Part shown: positions 17,667-28,836 of the stretch, piece by piece | Numbering within the stretch: position 1 is the first letter of the stretch | Layout of the letters: every line of letters begins with the position of its first letter | From: Streptomyces sp. NBC_00775 | GTDB taxonomy: Bacteria; Actinomycetota; Actinomycetes; Streptomycetales; Streptomycetaceae | Direction: 5' to 3' | Length of the DNA stretch: 64,000 nucleotides | Assembly: GCF_036347135.1 (NCBI RefSeq) | Contig: NZ_CP108938.1 | Span: forward strand, 496,001 to 560,000 | Position numbers and translations under genes: made by a program | The notes under the pieces: model-generated | Seen by the model: the letters and a program-made list of their open reading frames with translations, nothing else | Told to the model about the DNA's origin: nothing | Database searches by the model: none

Positions 17667-19105
17667 GCGGGCGGCCGATGCCCTGCGACATGGCGGAGCT
17701 CGGCACGCTGTTCCTGTTCGAGAAGCTGAACACGGAGCAGCTCGAACGGCTGTGCCGGGAGGGCCGGGTGGAGCTGTTCGAGCCCGGATACATCTATCAG
17801 GAGGGCGAACCGGCCACCTGCTTCTTCGTGCTCCTCAACGGCACGATCGTGATGTCGCGCCGGGTCGGCGGCGACGAGGTGGAGATCAGCCGCACCTCGC
17901 AGCGCGGGGTGTACGCGGGCGCCATGCAGGCCTATCTCCCCGGATCGGGCCAGGCGAGCTACAAGGGTTCCGCGCGGGTCACCGAGCCGTCCCGCTTCTT
18001 CATTCTGCCCGCCGAGACGTTCGCCTCGATCCTGCGCGACTGGTTCCCGATGGCGGTGCATCTGCTGGAGGGGATGTTCTTCGGCAGCCAGAACACCCAG
18101 CGGATGATCGGGCAGCGCGAGCGGCTGCTGGCGCTCGGCTCGCTGTCCGCCGGGCTGACACACGAGCTCAACAACCCCGCCGCCGCGGCGGTGCGGGCCA
18201 CGTCCGCGCTGCGGGACCGGGTGGCGGGGATGCGCCACAAGCTCGGCATGATCGCGTCGGGCCGGTACGCGCGCGACGCCATGGAGACCCTGGTCGAGCT
18301 CCAGGAACGTACGGCCGAACAGGTCGCCAAGGCCACCCCGCTCAGCCCGCTGGAGGCCTCCGACCGGGAGGACGCGCTCGCCGACTGGCTGGACGACCAC
18401 GGCATCGCTGGCGGCTGGCAGCTCGCGCCGACGTTCGTGCAGGCGGGGCTGGACACGGACTGGCTGGACCAGATCGCGGGGGCCGTCGACGAGGAGACGC
18501 TCGAAGGCGCGATCCGCTGGCTCAACTACACGGTGGAGACCGAGCTCCTCATGAACGAGATCGAGGACTCCACGACCCGCGTCTCGAACCTGGTGAACGC
18601 GGCCAAGCAGTACTCGCAGCTGGACCGCGCGCCCTACCAGGTCGCCGATGTGCACGAACTGCTCGACAGCACACTGATGATGCTCGCCGGGAAGATCGGC
18701 TCCGGGATCTCGGTCGTCAAGGAGTACGACCGGGCGCTGCCCAACATCCCCGCCTATCCGGGCGAGTTGAACCAGGTGTGGACGAATCTCATCGACAACG
18801 CCGTCTCGGCGATGGCCGGGGAGGGTGTGCTCACGGTGCGCACCGCGCTCGACCACGACCACCTGATCGTCGAGTTCCGCGACACCGGTCCCGGGGTGCC
18901 CGCGGAGATCCAGGGCCGCATCTTCGACCCGTTCTTCACCACCAAGCCGGTGGGTGAGGGCACCGGGCTCGGCCTGGACATCTCGTGGCGGATCGTCGTC
19001 AACAAGCACCACGGGAGCCTCCAGGTGCAGTCCGTGCCGGGTGACACGCGTTTCCAGGTACGTCTTCCACTGACCGCCACGGACACCTCCGAGGAGTCGT
19101 CATGA
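17663..19105 (+). CDS. Histidine kinase with N-terminal cyclic-nucleotide-binding domain
   Basis: The 480-residue soluble kinase has a cNMP-binding beta-roll at residues ~12-120 (LFEPGYIYQEGEPATCFFVLLNG, then MSRRVGGDEVEISR), a helical linker, a HisKA-like region with LSAGLTHELNNPAAAA (phospho-acceptor His167), a long helical insert, and a C-terminal ATPase domain (NQVWTNLIDNAVSAM, DTGPGVPAEIQGRIFDPFFTTK, GTGLGLDIS). There are no membrane segments, so the signal is cytoplasmic. The start overlaps the stop of the receiver-flavoprotein gene (ATGA), and its stop overlaps the next start, so all three are probably coupled. It is the obvious phosphodonor for the upstream receiver. Confidence 0.88.
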   Translation: MSGRPMPCDMAELGTLFLFEKLNTEQLERLCREGRVELFEPGYIYQEGEPATCFFVLLNGTIVMSRRVGGDEVEISRTSQRGVYAGAMQAYLPGSGQASYKGSARVTEPSRFFILPAETFASILRDWFPMAVHLLEGMFFGSQNTQRMIGQRERLLALGSLSAGLTHELNNPAAAAVRATSALRDRVAGMRHKLGMIASGRYARDAMETLVELQERTAEQVAKATPLSPLEASDREDALADWLDDHGIAGGWQLAPTFVQAGLDTDWLDQIAGAVDEETLEGAIRWLNYTVETELLMNEIEDSTTRVSNLVNAAKQYSQLDRAPYQVADVHELLDSTLMMLAGKIGSGISVVKEYDRALPNIPAYPGELNQVWTNLIDNAVSAMAGEGVLTVRTALDHDHLIVEFRDTGPGVPAEIQGRIFDPFFTTKPVGEGTGLGLDISWRIVVNKHHGSLQVQSVPGDTRFQVRLPLTATDTSEESS

Positions 19106-19452
19106 CCGCGCCGACCGGAATCGACCCCGCCGTTCCGCCGAGCGGCACCGGCTGTACCGAGTGCGACGCCGCCGGTGGCTGGTGGTTCCACCTGCGGCGC
19201 TGCGCCCAGTGCGGTCACATCGGCTGTTGCGACGACTCACCGTCCAAGCACGCCACCGCGCATGCGCAGAGCACCGGGCATCCCGTCATCCGCAGCTTCG
19301 AACCGGGCGAGAGCTGGTTCTGGAACTACGACACCTCCGAGCTGTACGAGTCCGGGCCCGACCTCGCTCCCCCGGTGAGCCACCCGGCCGACCAGCCCAC
19401 ACCCGGGCCCGCCGGACGGGTCCCCGCGAACTGGGCCGAGACACTGCGCTGA
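19102..19452 (+). CDS. UBP-type zinc finger protein
   Basis: The 116-residue protein carries one UBP (ubiquitin-protease-like) zinc finger: GCTECDAAGG, CAQCGHIGCCDD, then KHATAHAQSTGHPVIRSFEPGE, with the Cys and His ligands in the usual spacing and the W-F-H pattern of the family. A C-terminal acidic/proline tail follows. It overlaps the kinase gene by 4 bases (ATGA) and is the last gene of the operon. Streptomyces lacks ubiquitin, so the finger may bind a free C-terminal carboxylate on another protein. That role is inference. Confidence 0.85.
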   Translation: MTAPTGIDPAVPPSGTGCTECDAAGGWWFHLRRCAQCGHIGCCDDSPSKHATAHAQSTGHPVIRSFEPGESWFWNYDTSELYESGPDLAPPVSHPADQPTPGPAGRVPANWAETLR

Positions 19453-19481
19453 GGGGAACTGTCCTTCTCGCGACGGCAGTT

Positions 19482-19556
19482 GTGGACGGAAAGGATGGGA
19501 AAGGGTTGGAAGGGCCGCAAGGGCTGGAAGATTTGGAAGATTTGCAAGGGTCGGCT
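19482..19556 (+). repeat. Purine-rich imperfect repeats before the dehydratase
   Basis: The stretch contains repeated GGAAGG/GCAAGG and GGAAGATTT units and reads in frame with the dehydratase as a Gly/Leu/Glu-rich sequence (GLEGPQGLEDLEDLQG). It is poorer in GC than its surroundings. It is either a 5' leader or a non-conserved N-terminal extension. Confidence 0.45.
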
Positions 19557-19559
19557 GCC

Positions 19560-20519
19560 TTGATCGGCATTCCGGAGATCCGGACCGTGGCCGAGCGGAT
19601 CGGCGCTCATGTCGTGCGGACGCCGACGGTGACGAGTCCGGGGCTGTCCTCGCTGCTGGGCGTGCCGGTCACCGTGAAGCTGGAACTGCTGCAGCGCACC
19701 GGGTCGTTCAAGGCGCGGGGTGCGACGGCGAGGCTGCTCGCGCTGAGCGAGGCCGAGCGTGCGGCGGGTGTGGTGGCGGTGAGCGGCGGCAACCACGGGA
19801 TCGCGCTCGCGGTGATGGCCGCGGCCCTGGATGTGAAGGCGACCGTGGTGATGCCGCGGTCGGCGTCGGCCCGTGCTGCCGAGATCGTGGAGTCGGCCGG
19901 CGCCTCACTGCGGCTGACCGATGACATGGACGGAGCGTTCGCGCTCATGGCGCGGTTGCGGGCCGAGGGGCTGACGCTCGTCCACCCGTTCGACGATCCG
20001 CTGGTGATCGCCGGGCAGGGCACCGTCGGCCTGGAGTTCGCCGAGGACGCGGGCGAGTTCACCGATGTGCTGGTCAGCATCGGGGGCGGCGGCCTGATCT
20101 CCGGTGTCGCCGCGGCCCTGCGCGCGCTACGGCCCGGGGTGCGGATCTGGGGTGTGGAGACGGAAGGCGCGCAGGCCATGTCGGAGGCGCTGGCCGCGGG
20201 CGGTCCGGTGCCGGTGGCGCTGTCCTCGATCGTGACCACACTCAGCGCGCCGGCCGTTTCGCGGCTGACGTACGACCATGTGTCCGCCCTGGTCGACGAG
20301 GTACTGGTGGTCCCGGACCGCGAGGCCGTACGGGGCACCCTCGATCTCGCCGACCACGCCAAGGTGTGGGCCGAGCCGGCCGCGGGCTGTCTGCTGCCCG
20401 CGGCCCGGCGGGTGCTGGAGCGCGTGGGTGACGGGGCCCGGATCGGGCTGGTGCTGTGCGGGGGCAACGCGACCACCCGGGACGTCATGAACTGGGCGGA
20501 GCGTTTCGATCTGCGCTGA
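19560..20519 (+). CDS. PLP-dependent threonine/serine dehydratase-family enzyme
   Basis: This is a 319-residue fold-type II PLP enzyme. RTGSFKARGA holds the Schiff-base Lys, VVAVSGGNHGIALA is the Asn loop, VSIGGGGLISGVA is the phosphate-binding Gly-rich loop and VLCGGNATTRDVM is the C-terminal substrate/cofactor strand. Length and motifs suit the short dehydratases without the regulatory domain (threonine or serine deaminase, catabolic or beta-elimination type). I choose a TTG start at 19560 with AAGGG about 9 bases upstream; starts within the purine-rich repeat before it (for example GTG 19482) cannot be excluded. The exact substrate is not deducible. Confidence 0.82.
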   Translation: MIGIPEIRTVAERIGAHVVRTPTVTSPGLSSLLGVPVTVKLELLQRTGSFKARGATARLLALSEAERAAGVVAVSGGNHGIALAVMAAALDVKATVVMPRSASARAAEIVESAGASLRLTDDMDGAFALMARLRAEGLTLVHPFDDPLVIAGQGTVGLEFAEDAGEFTDVLVSIGGGGLISGVAAALRALRPGVRIWGVETEGAQAMSEALAAGGPVPVALSSIVTTLSAPAVSRLTYDHVSALVDEVLVVPDREAVRGTLDLADHAKVWAEPAAGCLLPAARRVLERVGDGARIGLVLCGGNATTRDVMNWAERFDLR

Positions 20520-20573
20520 GCGTGCGTCGGCTCCTGGTGTGCGCCCGGCCGGCGTCGGCCAGGAGCCGCGCCG

Positions 20574-21065
20574 TCAGCGCACCGACCTGCCGTACATCTC
20601 GCCGAGCGGTTCGGCGAGCAGTTCGACGCGGGCGCCGTCGGGGTCCCGGAAGTAGAGGGATGTGCCGCTCTCCTCCATGTACTCGACCCCGGCGGCGTCG
20701 AGCCGGTCGCGCAGCCCCCGCCAGGTGGTGGGGTCGACCGAGATGGCCAGGTGGTGCAGGCCGCCGAGCACCTCCGCGTACGGGCCGAGGTCGAGTCCGG
20801 GGAAGTCGAAGAAGGCGAGCATATTGTTGTTGCCGAGGTCGAAGAAGAAGTGGGTCGAGCCCTTGTAGTCGCGGTTCTCGATCATCTCCGTGAGGGGGAA
20901 CCCCAGGATTCCCTGGTAGAACCGCACGGTCCGCTCGACGTCCGAGGAGAGCAGCGCGACATGGTGCACTCCGCGGGCGGAGCTCGCCGGCCTCTCCTGG
21001 TGCAGATACGCGTCCCGGATCCGCTGACGTTCCGCCTCGATCGCTGCAAGGTCCACCGCACCCAT
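20574..21065 (-). CDS. VOC-family (glyoxalase-like) protein
   Basis: The 163-residue protein has one vicinal-oxygen-chelate domain: GVHHVALLSSDVERTVRFYQGILGFPL, then FFFDLGNNNMLAFFDFPG, then GGLHHLAISVDP, then TSLYFRDPDGARVELLAEP. The His near the start of the first module, the His in LHHLA and the terminal Glu form the usual metal site. The ATG at 21065 has GAGGAG a few bases upstream, better than earlier in-frame starts. A palindrome sits about 35 bases upstream. It could be an extradiol dioxygenase- or lyase-like enzyme; the substrate is unknown. Confidence 0.83.
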   Translation of the reverse strand: MGAVDLAAIEAERQRIRDAYLHQERPASSARGVHHVALLSSDVERTVRFYQGILGFPLTEMIENRDYKGSTHFFFDLGNNNMLAFFDFPGLDLGPYAEVLGGLHHLAISVDPTTWRGLRDRLDAAGVEYMEESGTSLYFRDPDGARVELLAEPLGEMYGRSVR

Positions 21066-21098
21066 CGGGAATCTCCTCAAGTAGGGAAGTAGTGACAC

Positions 21099-21118
21099 GG
21101 TTGGTATGTAATCCAACC
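21099..21118. promoter_or_regulatory. Inverted repeat GGTTGG-N8-CCAACC upstream of VOC gene
   Basis: The 6-base arms surround TATGTAAT in the 56-base gap between the VOC gene start and the glucosidase gene end. The AT-rich centre within a GC-rich region suggests a regulated promoter for the VOC gene. Confidence 0.45.
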
Positions 21119-21121
21119 ACT

Positions 21122-23836
<2,715 letters not shown>

Positions 23837-23853
23837 CTCTCCCCCGGTTCAGG

Positions 23854-24262
23854 TCAGTTGACGAGGTGCGTGCGCACCTGGAGGCCGTGCGCGATCTCCA
23901 GCACGCCGAGGGCGGCCTGCCGGCCGCGGGTCGGCAGGTCCTCCGCGGAGATCGCCCCCGCCGTCGTCATGGATCCGTGGATCAGCCGGCCGAAGCCGAT
24001 CCACAGGGCCGGCAGCAGGATCGACTGGGCCGCGCCGCGGAAGCAGACCAGCGAATAGATCCCGAACAGCACGCCGCCCACCAGCACAGTGGCGCCGGGC
24101 CGGGCCAGGGTCGGTGCGCCCAGTGCGAGCGTGACCACGCCCATGGCCACCTGCCGCTGCCAGGCGCCACGGGCGAGGAGGCCCAGCACGCCGGGGTACG
24201 CGTCGGGATCCGGGGGCCCGCTCCCCCGCCGGGAGGGAATGCGGTGTGCCGGAGGAACTCAT
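23854..24262 (-). pseudogene. Decayed HdeD/DUF308-family membrane protein gene
   Basis: From the ATG at 24262 the first ~25 codons read MSSSGTPHSLPAG, an N-terminus of the kind seen in HdeD-like Streptomyces proteins. A frameshift follows. The second frame carries LLARGAWQRQVAMGVVTLALG, GATVLVGGVLFGIYS, then directly CFRGAAQSILLPALWIGFG, then EDLPTRGRQAALGV joined to LEIAHGLQVR. In intact members of about 180-220 residues, further membrane helices lie between these blocks. At least two in-frame deletions and one frameshift have removed them. The longest surviving frame is 111 codons (GTG at 24189). It could still yield a small membrane peptide. The call rests on remembered family sequence, not a search. 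Confidence 0.68.
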
Positions 24263-24547
24263 GGGCTTCCCGCCTCTCCGAGGGAACACGCCGAGTTCGG
24301 GGCCCGGCGCGAGGAACGCGGGGCCGGGCCCGCCGTTGCGTGAACCCACCCAGCATCCCCCGGACCCGGGCGCCTGCCCATCGGTCGGGCGGCGGCTCTT
24401 CAGCGCCCTTTCTCCGCGCCGCTCGCCTTGAGGACATGCCGGAAAGGACGCGGAATCCGGCGTTCCTCGTCCGGGAGGAAAGGAGGCTCCTGCCGAGCGG
24501 TTACCCGTCCGGATGCGCGTTGCCGCGCTCAGGACGATGCTGGAGAC

Positions 24548-24763
24548 ATGTCCGGACGGGCTCCTTTGATCGTTCATCCATCGCTCGGCACCGGCGGTCG
24601 CCAGGTGACCGCACGGGGCGAGAACCTCGGCGTGGCGTTCTCCGACGAGGATCTGCTCGAGTTCCTGGGCCGGGCGGGGCTGCCGGACGCGGAGGATCTC
24701 CTGGACGATCCGGCATGGGTGAAGTGGCGCGGGGGGCAGGCCCACTACTACGGTGCCGCATAG
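24548..24763 (+). CDS. Small conserved-type hypothetical protein (71 aa)
   Basis: The protein reads MSGRAPLIVHPSLGTGGRQVTARGENLGVAFSDEDLLEFLGRAGLPDAEDLLDDPAWVKWRGG in order (broken here by domain sense, not by frame). It is a compact alpha/beta pattern with an acidic helix and a W-V-x-W-R-G-G end. Codon use is normal for the window (GC-rich third positions), which supports real coding. The start is the first ATG after a stretch without clear coding. I do not recognise a function. It lies in a zone of small solo genes next to a decayed gene. Confidence 0.55.
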   Translation: MSGRAPLIVHPSLGTGGRQVTARGENLGVAFSDEDLLEFLGRAGLPDAEDLLDDPAWVKWRGGQAHYYGAA

Positions 24764-24900
24764 TAGCGAGGCGGGCGGGCCACCGACGGGGACGGCCGCG
24801 GGGCGACCGCTTTACTCCGATCGGGGGGGCGCGCTCACTCGACCTGGTGGGCGGCGGCCCCCACACGTACCACCGGCGCGCACGGAGACGTTGCCCCGGC

Positions 24901-25167
24901 ATGGACAGCACTCACACAGCACTGCGACCCGTCCCGGGCCGCGCGATCACGGGCGGCCCGTTCGCCGAACTGACCAACGACTACCGGAGCCATCCCCCGA
25001 TCTACGCGCAGCTCGTCGTGGAGTGGCGGGCCAAGGGACGTGGGGTTCCGGAGCGTCGTGATGTCCGTGAGGTGCTGTGGGCTTCCTTCGCCGCACCGGC
25101 TCCGGAGACCCACGAAGACGAACCCGTGCCGGCGGTGCCCGTGCCCCGTGGCCTCCCCGGCTGGTGA
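24901..25167 (+). CDS. Small hypothetical protein (88 aa)
   Basis: The protein begins MDSTHTALRPVPGRAITG and contains PFAELTNDYRSHPPIYAQLV and EWRAKGRGVPERRDVREVLW, followed by a Pro-rich tail. It is a short basic protein with a Streptomyces-like Thr-Ala-Leu-Arg start. The frame stays open far upstream, but only this part has protein character. No ribosome site is convincing. It ends 3 bases before the end of the convergent 155-residue gene. Function unknown. Confidence 0.5.
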   Translation: MDSTHTALRPVPGRAITGGPFAELTNDYRSHPPIYAQLVVEWRAKGRGVPERRDVREVLWASFAAPAPETHEDEPVPAVPVPRGLPGW

Positions 25168-25170
25168 GGA

Positions 25171-25638
25171 CTACTCCGCGCTGAGCGGCGCCAGGACGGC
25201 CAGTGTTCCATTGGCCTGACGCAGCGCCAGCTCCAACGGGACGGCGGGATGCAGAGCGCCCGTCCCGTCCGGAGGGATGATCCACTCCAGGAACCCCGCG
25301 GACCGGTACGGCGGCGGCACGGCGACCCATGAGCCCCTGCCGAGGTGGCGCAGTCCTGACCCCACCCAGCGGCTGGCCGGATCGGGCGGCAGGAAGAAGC
25401 CGACGCGATGGGCCGCGCAGTCCACCAGCGTGGGCCCCGGCACCTGAAGCGGATCGCACCACAGGATGTCCAGGGCGAGCAGACCCAGTTGTTCGGGAAC
25501 GCTGAGCACGTCCCAGAAGCGCCCGGCCTCCAGGAGCACACCCCCGCTCCCCCGGTCCCACTCCCGTTTGCACGCCCGGGGGTTCGTGGCGGCCGCGGCG
25601 AGCCACTCCACACTCTGCATCCACATCGCGTTCGTCAT
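25171..25638 (-). CDS. Hypothetical protein resembling a primase-polymerase N-domain relative (155 aa)
   Basis: The 155-residue protein shows AAAATNPRACKREWDRG, then RFWDVLSVPEQLGLLALDIL, then GPTLVDCAAHRVGFFLPP, then GSWVAVPPPY and FLEWIIPPDGTGALHPAVPLEL. The pattern of a W-D-V-L strand, a VDC.AHRVGFF strand and a WIIPPDG strand recalls Streptomyces proteins distantly related to bifunctional primase/polymerase N-terminal domains, but catalytic acids are not clear. The start is ATG 25638, with alternatives at 25626 and 25620. Function is unassigned. Confidence 0.6.
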   Translation of the reverse strand: MTNAMWMQSVEWLAAAATNPRACKREWDRGSGGVLLEAGRFWDVLSVPEQLGLLALDILWCDPLQVPGPTLVDCAAHRVGFFLPPDPASRWVGSGLRHLGRGSWVAVPPPYRSAGFLEWIIPPDGTGALHPAVPLELALRQANGTLAVLAPLSAE

Positions 25639-25794
25639 CGCCCACCCCTGGGATATTCCACTCCGCGACAGGCGCGGAGAAAGACACGGCCGGCGGGGGA
25701 CTGCGATTGCCCATCACCCCCTAGGCATATGCATGTTGGTAGATATTTCTAGGCGGCGGAAGGGGTGGCGCGGTCTGGCGTTTTCCGGCGGCCG

Positions 25795-27234
25795 TTACGG
25801 CACGTGCCGCGGAGCGTGGAGTGAGCGCAGTCGGCCGCCGTGCAGCGGGGTCGTGTGCCACCGCGCCGTGAAGGTACGGTCCGGGAGCGAGCAGGTCACC
25901 GTCAGGCGGTGCGGGGTCTCCAGGAACAGCACGTCGACGTGCAGGGTCTCCGGGTCGGTCCAGCCCCCGCTCACCGCCGTGGGAACCGGCCCCGGGTCGA
26001 CGGTCCAGTCGGCTTCACCGAGCCGCAGGTCCAGACGCCCGTCCCCCTCGGCCAGCGACACCCGCCAGCCCTGGTCGCCCGCCGCGACCGTCACTCCCGT
26101 CAGTGTCCGCTGAGCCGCACAGACGCCGCCCTCCGGAAGGAACTCGGCGCCCGCCCAGGCGTCGCCGCGCGCCGGGGGCTCCTGATGCGCCTTGACCGGC
26201 GGGAGGGCGAGCCCGGCGAGACGTCGCCGCAGCCCGTCGTCCTCCCTGCCCGGCAGCGGAGCGGCAGTGAACGCGGGCAGCAGGTGACGCCACACCAGGT
26301 TCAGGAGGTCCTGCATCTGCTCGGTGGCCGCGGTGGTCGCGATCACCGCGTCGTGCTCGGGCAGGACGACACAGAACTGCCCATAGGCCCCGTCGCCCCG
26401 GTATCCGTGCCGGGACCTCCAGAACTGGAATCCGTACCCTTGCTGCCAGTCCGACAGCGCCCCCTCGGCCGTACCGTCGGCGTTGGAGATGTGCGCGCGG
26501 GTGGCCTCCGCGATCCACGAGGACGCGAGCAGCCGCCGGCCCTCCCAGACGCCGTCCCGCAGATACAGCTGGCCGAGCCGGGCGATCGCGTCGGTCGCGG
26601 CGTGCAGGCCGCTGAAGCCGAGGTCGCGTCCGGCCGGGCGCTGCTGCCAGGCGGTCTCGCCGATGCCGAGGGGGTCGAACAGCCGGGGCCGCAGATACGC
26701 CGTCAGCGACTGGCCGGTCACGCGCTGCACGATCGTGGCGAGCGTGTACGTGGCGGGGTTGTTGTACGCGAACACGGTGCCGGGGTCGCGGTCCGGCGGG
26801 ATCAGCAGGAATCCGCGTACGGCCTCCTTCCGGTCGAGCCGGAACGCCTCGGCGTAGGTCTCGGCGAGATGACCGCTGGCCATCGACGCGACATGCCGTA
26901 CGCGCATGGCGCGGCTGCGCGGGTCGGTGATGTCGGCCTCGAACTCGGGGAAGTACGAGATCACGGGGTCGTCGAGACGCAACAGCCCCTCGGCGGCGGC
27001 GAATCCCGCGGCGGTGGACGTGAAGCTCTTGCTCAGCGAGTAGAGCAGCTGGAGGCCCTCGGGGGTGTACGGCGCCCACCAGCCGGAGGCCACGACGTGG
27101 CCATGGCGCAGGATCATCAGGCTGTGCGGTTCGATGTCCGGGGCGGCCTCGACGGCATCGAGGAACGCGTGAACGCCCGACGCGTCGACGCCCTGTTCGC
27201 CGGGCGAGCTGGCGGGCAGGGAACGTGCGCTCAT
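25795..27234 (-). CDS. Serine hydrolase of the beta-lactamase (class C/EstB) family
   Basis: The 479-residue protein has a penicillin-binding-like hydrolase domain: SLSKSFTST gives the Ser-x-x-Lys nucleophile (near residue 77), YNNPAT the Tyr-x-Asn motif, and GYRGDGAYGQFCVVLPEHD the third-motif region. A C-terminal beta-rich domain follows. No signal peptide is seen, so it may be a cytoplasmic esterase or peptidase rather than a beta-lactamase. The ATG at 27234 has GGAGG 8 bases upstream; the frame is open further, but those starts are less likely. It is divergent from the 4-hydroxybenzoate hydroxylase gene. Confidence 0.84.
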   Translation of the reverse strand: MSARSLPASSPGEQGVDASGVHAFLDAVEAAPDIEPHSLMILRHGHVVASGWWAPYTPEGLQLLYSLSKSFTSTAAGFAAAEGLLRLDDPVISYFPEFEADITDPRSRAMRVRHVASMASGHLAETYAEAFRLDRKEAVRGFLLIPPDRDPGTVFAYNNPATYTLATIVQRVTGQSLTAYLRPRLFDPLGIGETAWQQRPAGRDLGFSGLHAATDAIARLGQLYLRDGVWEGRRLLASSWIAEATRAHISNADGTAEGALSDWQQGYGFQFWRSRHGYRGDGAYGQFCVVLPEHDAVIATTAATEQMQDLLNLVWRHLLPAFTAAPLPGREDDGLRRRLAGLALPPVKAHQEPPARGDAWAGAEFLPEGGVCAAQRTLTGVTVAAGDQGWRVSLAEGDGRLDLRLGEADWTVDPGPVPTAVSGGWTDPETLHVDVLFLETPHRLTVTCSLPDRTFTARWHTTPLHGGRLRSLHAPRHVP

Positions 27235-27471
27235 ACGGGCGGCCTCCGGGCGGCTCGGGGTGGCGTGCGGTGGTACCGGCGGCGCTCGGGCCGTGGCCGT
27301 GACGCGACGGACGGACACCATGTGCATGCACCATCCTTCCCGTTCGGGCTGCCGCGCGTCCATGGGGGCTCGGCGGGAGTGAAGTGGTGGTGCACGCGGG
27401 CGTGCGCGCCGACTGGACGTCAGCACACGGGCGGATGTCAGGTGTTGACGGAGCACCGCCATAATGCTCGG

Positions 27472-28677
27472 GTGATCATCCCCTCCCCCACACCCGTACA
27501 GCGCGTCCCCGTCGTCATCGTCGGCGCGGGACCGGCCGGTCTCACCCTCGGCAACATCCTGCGCGCCGCGTCCGTCGACTGCGTGGTCCTGGAGACCGAG
27601 AGCCGGGAGTTCATCGAACAGCGGCCCCGGGCGGGGTTCATCGAGGAGTGGGCGGTACGCGCGCTGCGGGAGCGTGGGCTGGCCGACGGGCTGGGCGAGC
27701 GGGGGCAGCCGCACAGCGAGTGCGAGTTCCGGATCGACGGCGAACGTCACCGGTTCGGGTACGCCGAACTGACCGGGGACCGCCATTTCGTCTATCCGCA
27801 GCCGCTGCTGGTGACCGATCTGGTGCGTGAGTACGCCGACGTGCGGGGCGGCGACATCCGGTTCGACGTACGGGACGTGGCCCTGCACGCCATCGACGGC
27901 GACCAGCCCTCGGTGCTGTACACGGACCCGGTGACGGGTGAACGCCGGCGCATCGAGTGCGAGGTGATCGCCGGCTGCGACGGCGCGCGCGGAGTGACCC
28001 GCACCTATGTGCCGCCGGAGCGCGGCTCGACGGCCCGGTACGACTACGGCGTCGGCTGGCTGGCGCTGCTCGCCGAGGCCCCACCGTCCTCCGACTGTGT
28101 CGTCTTCGGTGTCCATCCGCGCGGATTCGCCGCGCACATGGCCCGCAGCCCCCAGGTCACCCGCTACTACCTGGAGGTGACGCCGGGCGAGGACCCGGAG
28201 AACTGGCCGTACGAACGGGTGTGGTCGGAGCTCCACGCCCGGCTGTCGGTGACGGGTGCCCCACCGCTCACCGAGGGACGGCTGATCGAGAAGCGGGTGC
28301 TCGACATGCACAGTTATGTCGTGGAGCCGATGAGGTACGGGCGGCTGTTCCTGGCCGGCGACTCCGCCCACCTCGTGGCGCCGATCGCCGCGAAGGGCAT
28401 GAACCTGGCGCTGTACGACGCGCTGCTCCTGGCGGACGCCCTCGTCGCCTACTTCGGGACGGGTGACGGCAGCGGGCTGCGCGACTACTCGGCGGCCTGT
28501 CTGCGGCGTGTGTGGGAGTACCAGGAATTCTCCCAGTGGTTCGCGGAGTTGCTGCACGGGCCCTCGTCGGGCGATCCCTACCGGGCGGGGTCCGCGATCG
28601 CGCGGCTGCGGCGGATCCTCGGCTCACCCGCCGCGGCGGCCACCTTCGCGGACTCCTACATAGGCAGGGCACCGTGA
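27472..28677 (+). CDS. pobA: 4-hydroxybenzoate 3-monooxygenase
   Basis: This is a 401-residue FAD-dependent aromatic hydroxylase that converts 4-hydroxybenzoate to protocatechuate with NAD(P)H and O2. Signature stretches are VVIVGAGPAGLTLGNIL (ADP binding), CDGARGVTR (the DG fingerprint), RPRAGFIEEWAVRAL and GDSAHLVAPIAAKGMN (flavin ribityl site). Length and motif order match PobA rather than general phenol hydroxylases. The GTG at 27472 is chosen because nothing upstream looks like the family. No protocatechuate-pathway genes lie in the window, so the product must be handled elsewhere. Family assignment is by recognition. Confidence 0.85.
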   Translation: MIIPSPTPVQRVPVVIVGAGPAGLTLGNILRAASVDCVVLETESREFIEQRPRAGFIEEWAVRALRERGLADGLGERGQPHSECEFRIDGERHRFGYAELTGDRHFVYPQPLLVTDLVREYADVRGGDIRFDVRDVALHAIDGDQPSVLYTDPVTGERRRIECEVIAGCDGARGVTRTYVPPERGSTARYDYGVGWLALLAEAPPSSDCVVFGVHPRGFAAHMARSPQVTRYYLEVTPGEDPENWPYERVWSELHARLSVTGAPPLTEGRLIEKRVLDMHSYVVEPMRYGRLFLAGDSAHLVAPIAAKGMNLALYDALLLADALVAYFGTGDGSGLRDYSAACLRRVWEYQEFSQWFAELLHGPSSGDPYRAGSAIARLRRILGSPAAAATFADSYIGRAP

Positions 28678-28836
28678 GGTGAACCACCGTGGACCGCTGG
28701 CCTGAACCTTTCGCACTCCTGGGCGACGGCGACGGAGCCGAGGAAAAACAGGCCCCTGGAACCGCCGCACGTTGAACACACAACGTCACACCCTCCGTAC
28801 TTCCGGGAAAGGTGAGAGCCCGGTGCGCAGCGAGGG

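Noticed and set aside
25795..27234. Serine hydrolase as an antibiotic-resistance beta-lactamase
   Set aside because: The SxxK and YxN motifs fit, but no signal peptide is seen and the C-terminal domain suits esterase/peptidase-type relatives, so resistance cannot be claimed.
25840..27471. Open plus-strand sequence continuous with the 4-hydroxybenzoate hydroxylase
   Set aside because: It only mirrors the serine hydrolase gene; the hydroxylase homology begins at the GTG at 27472.
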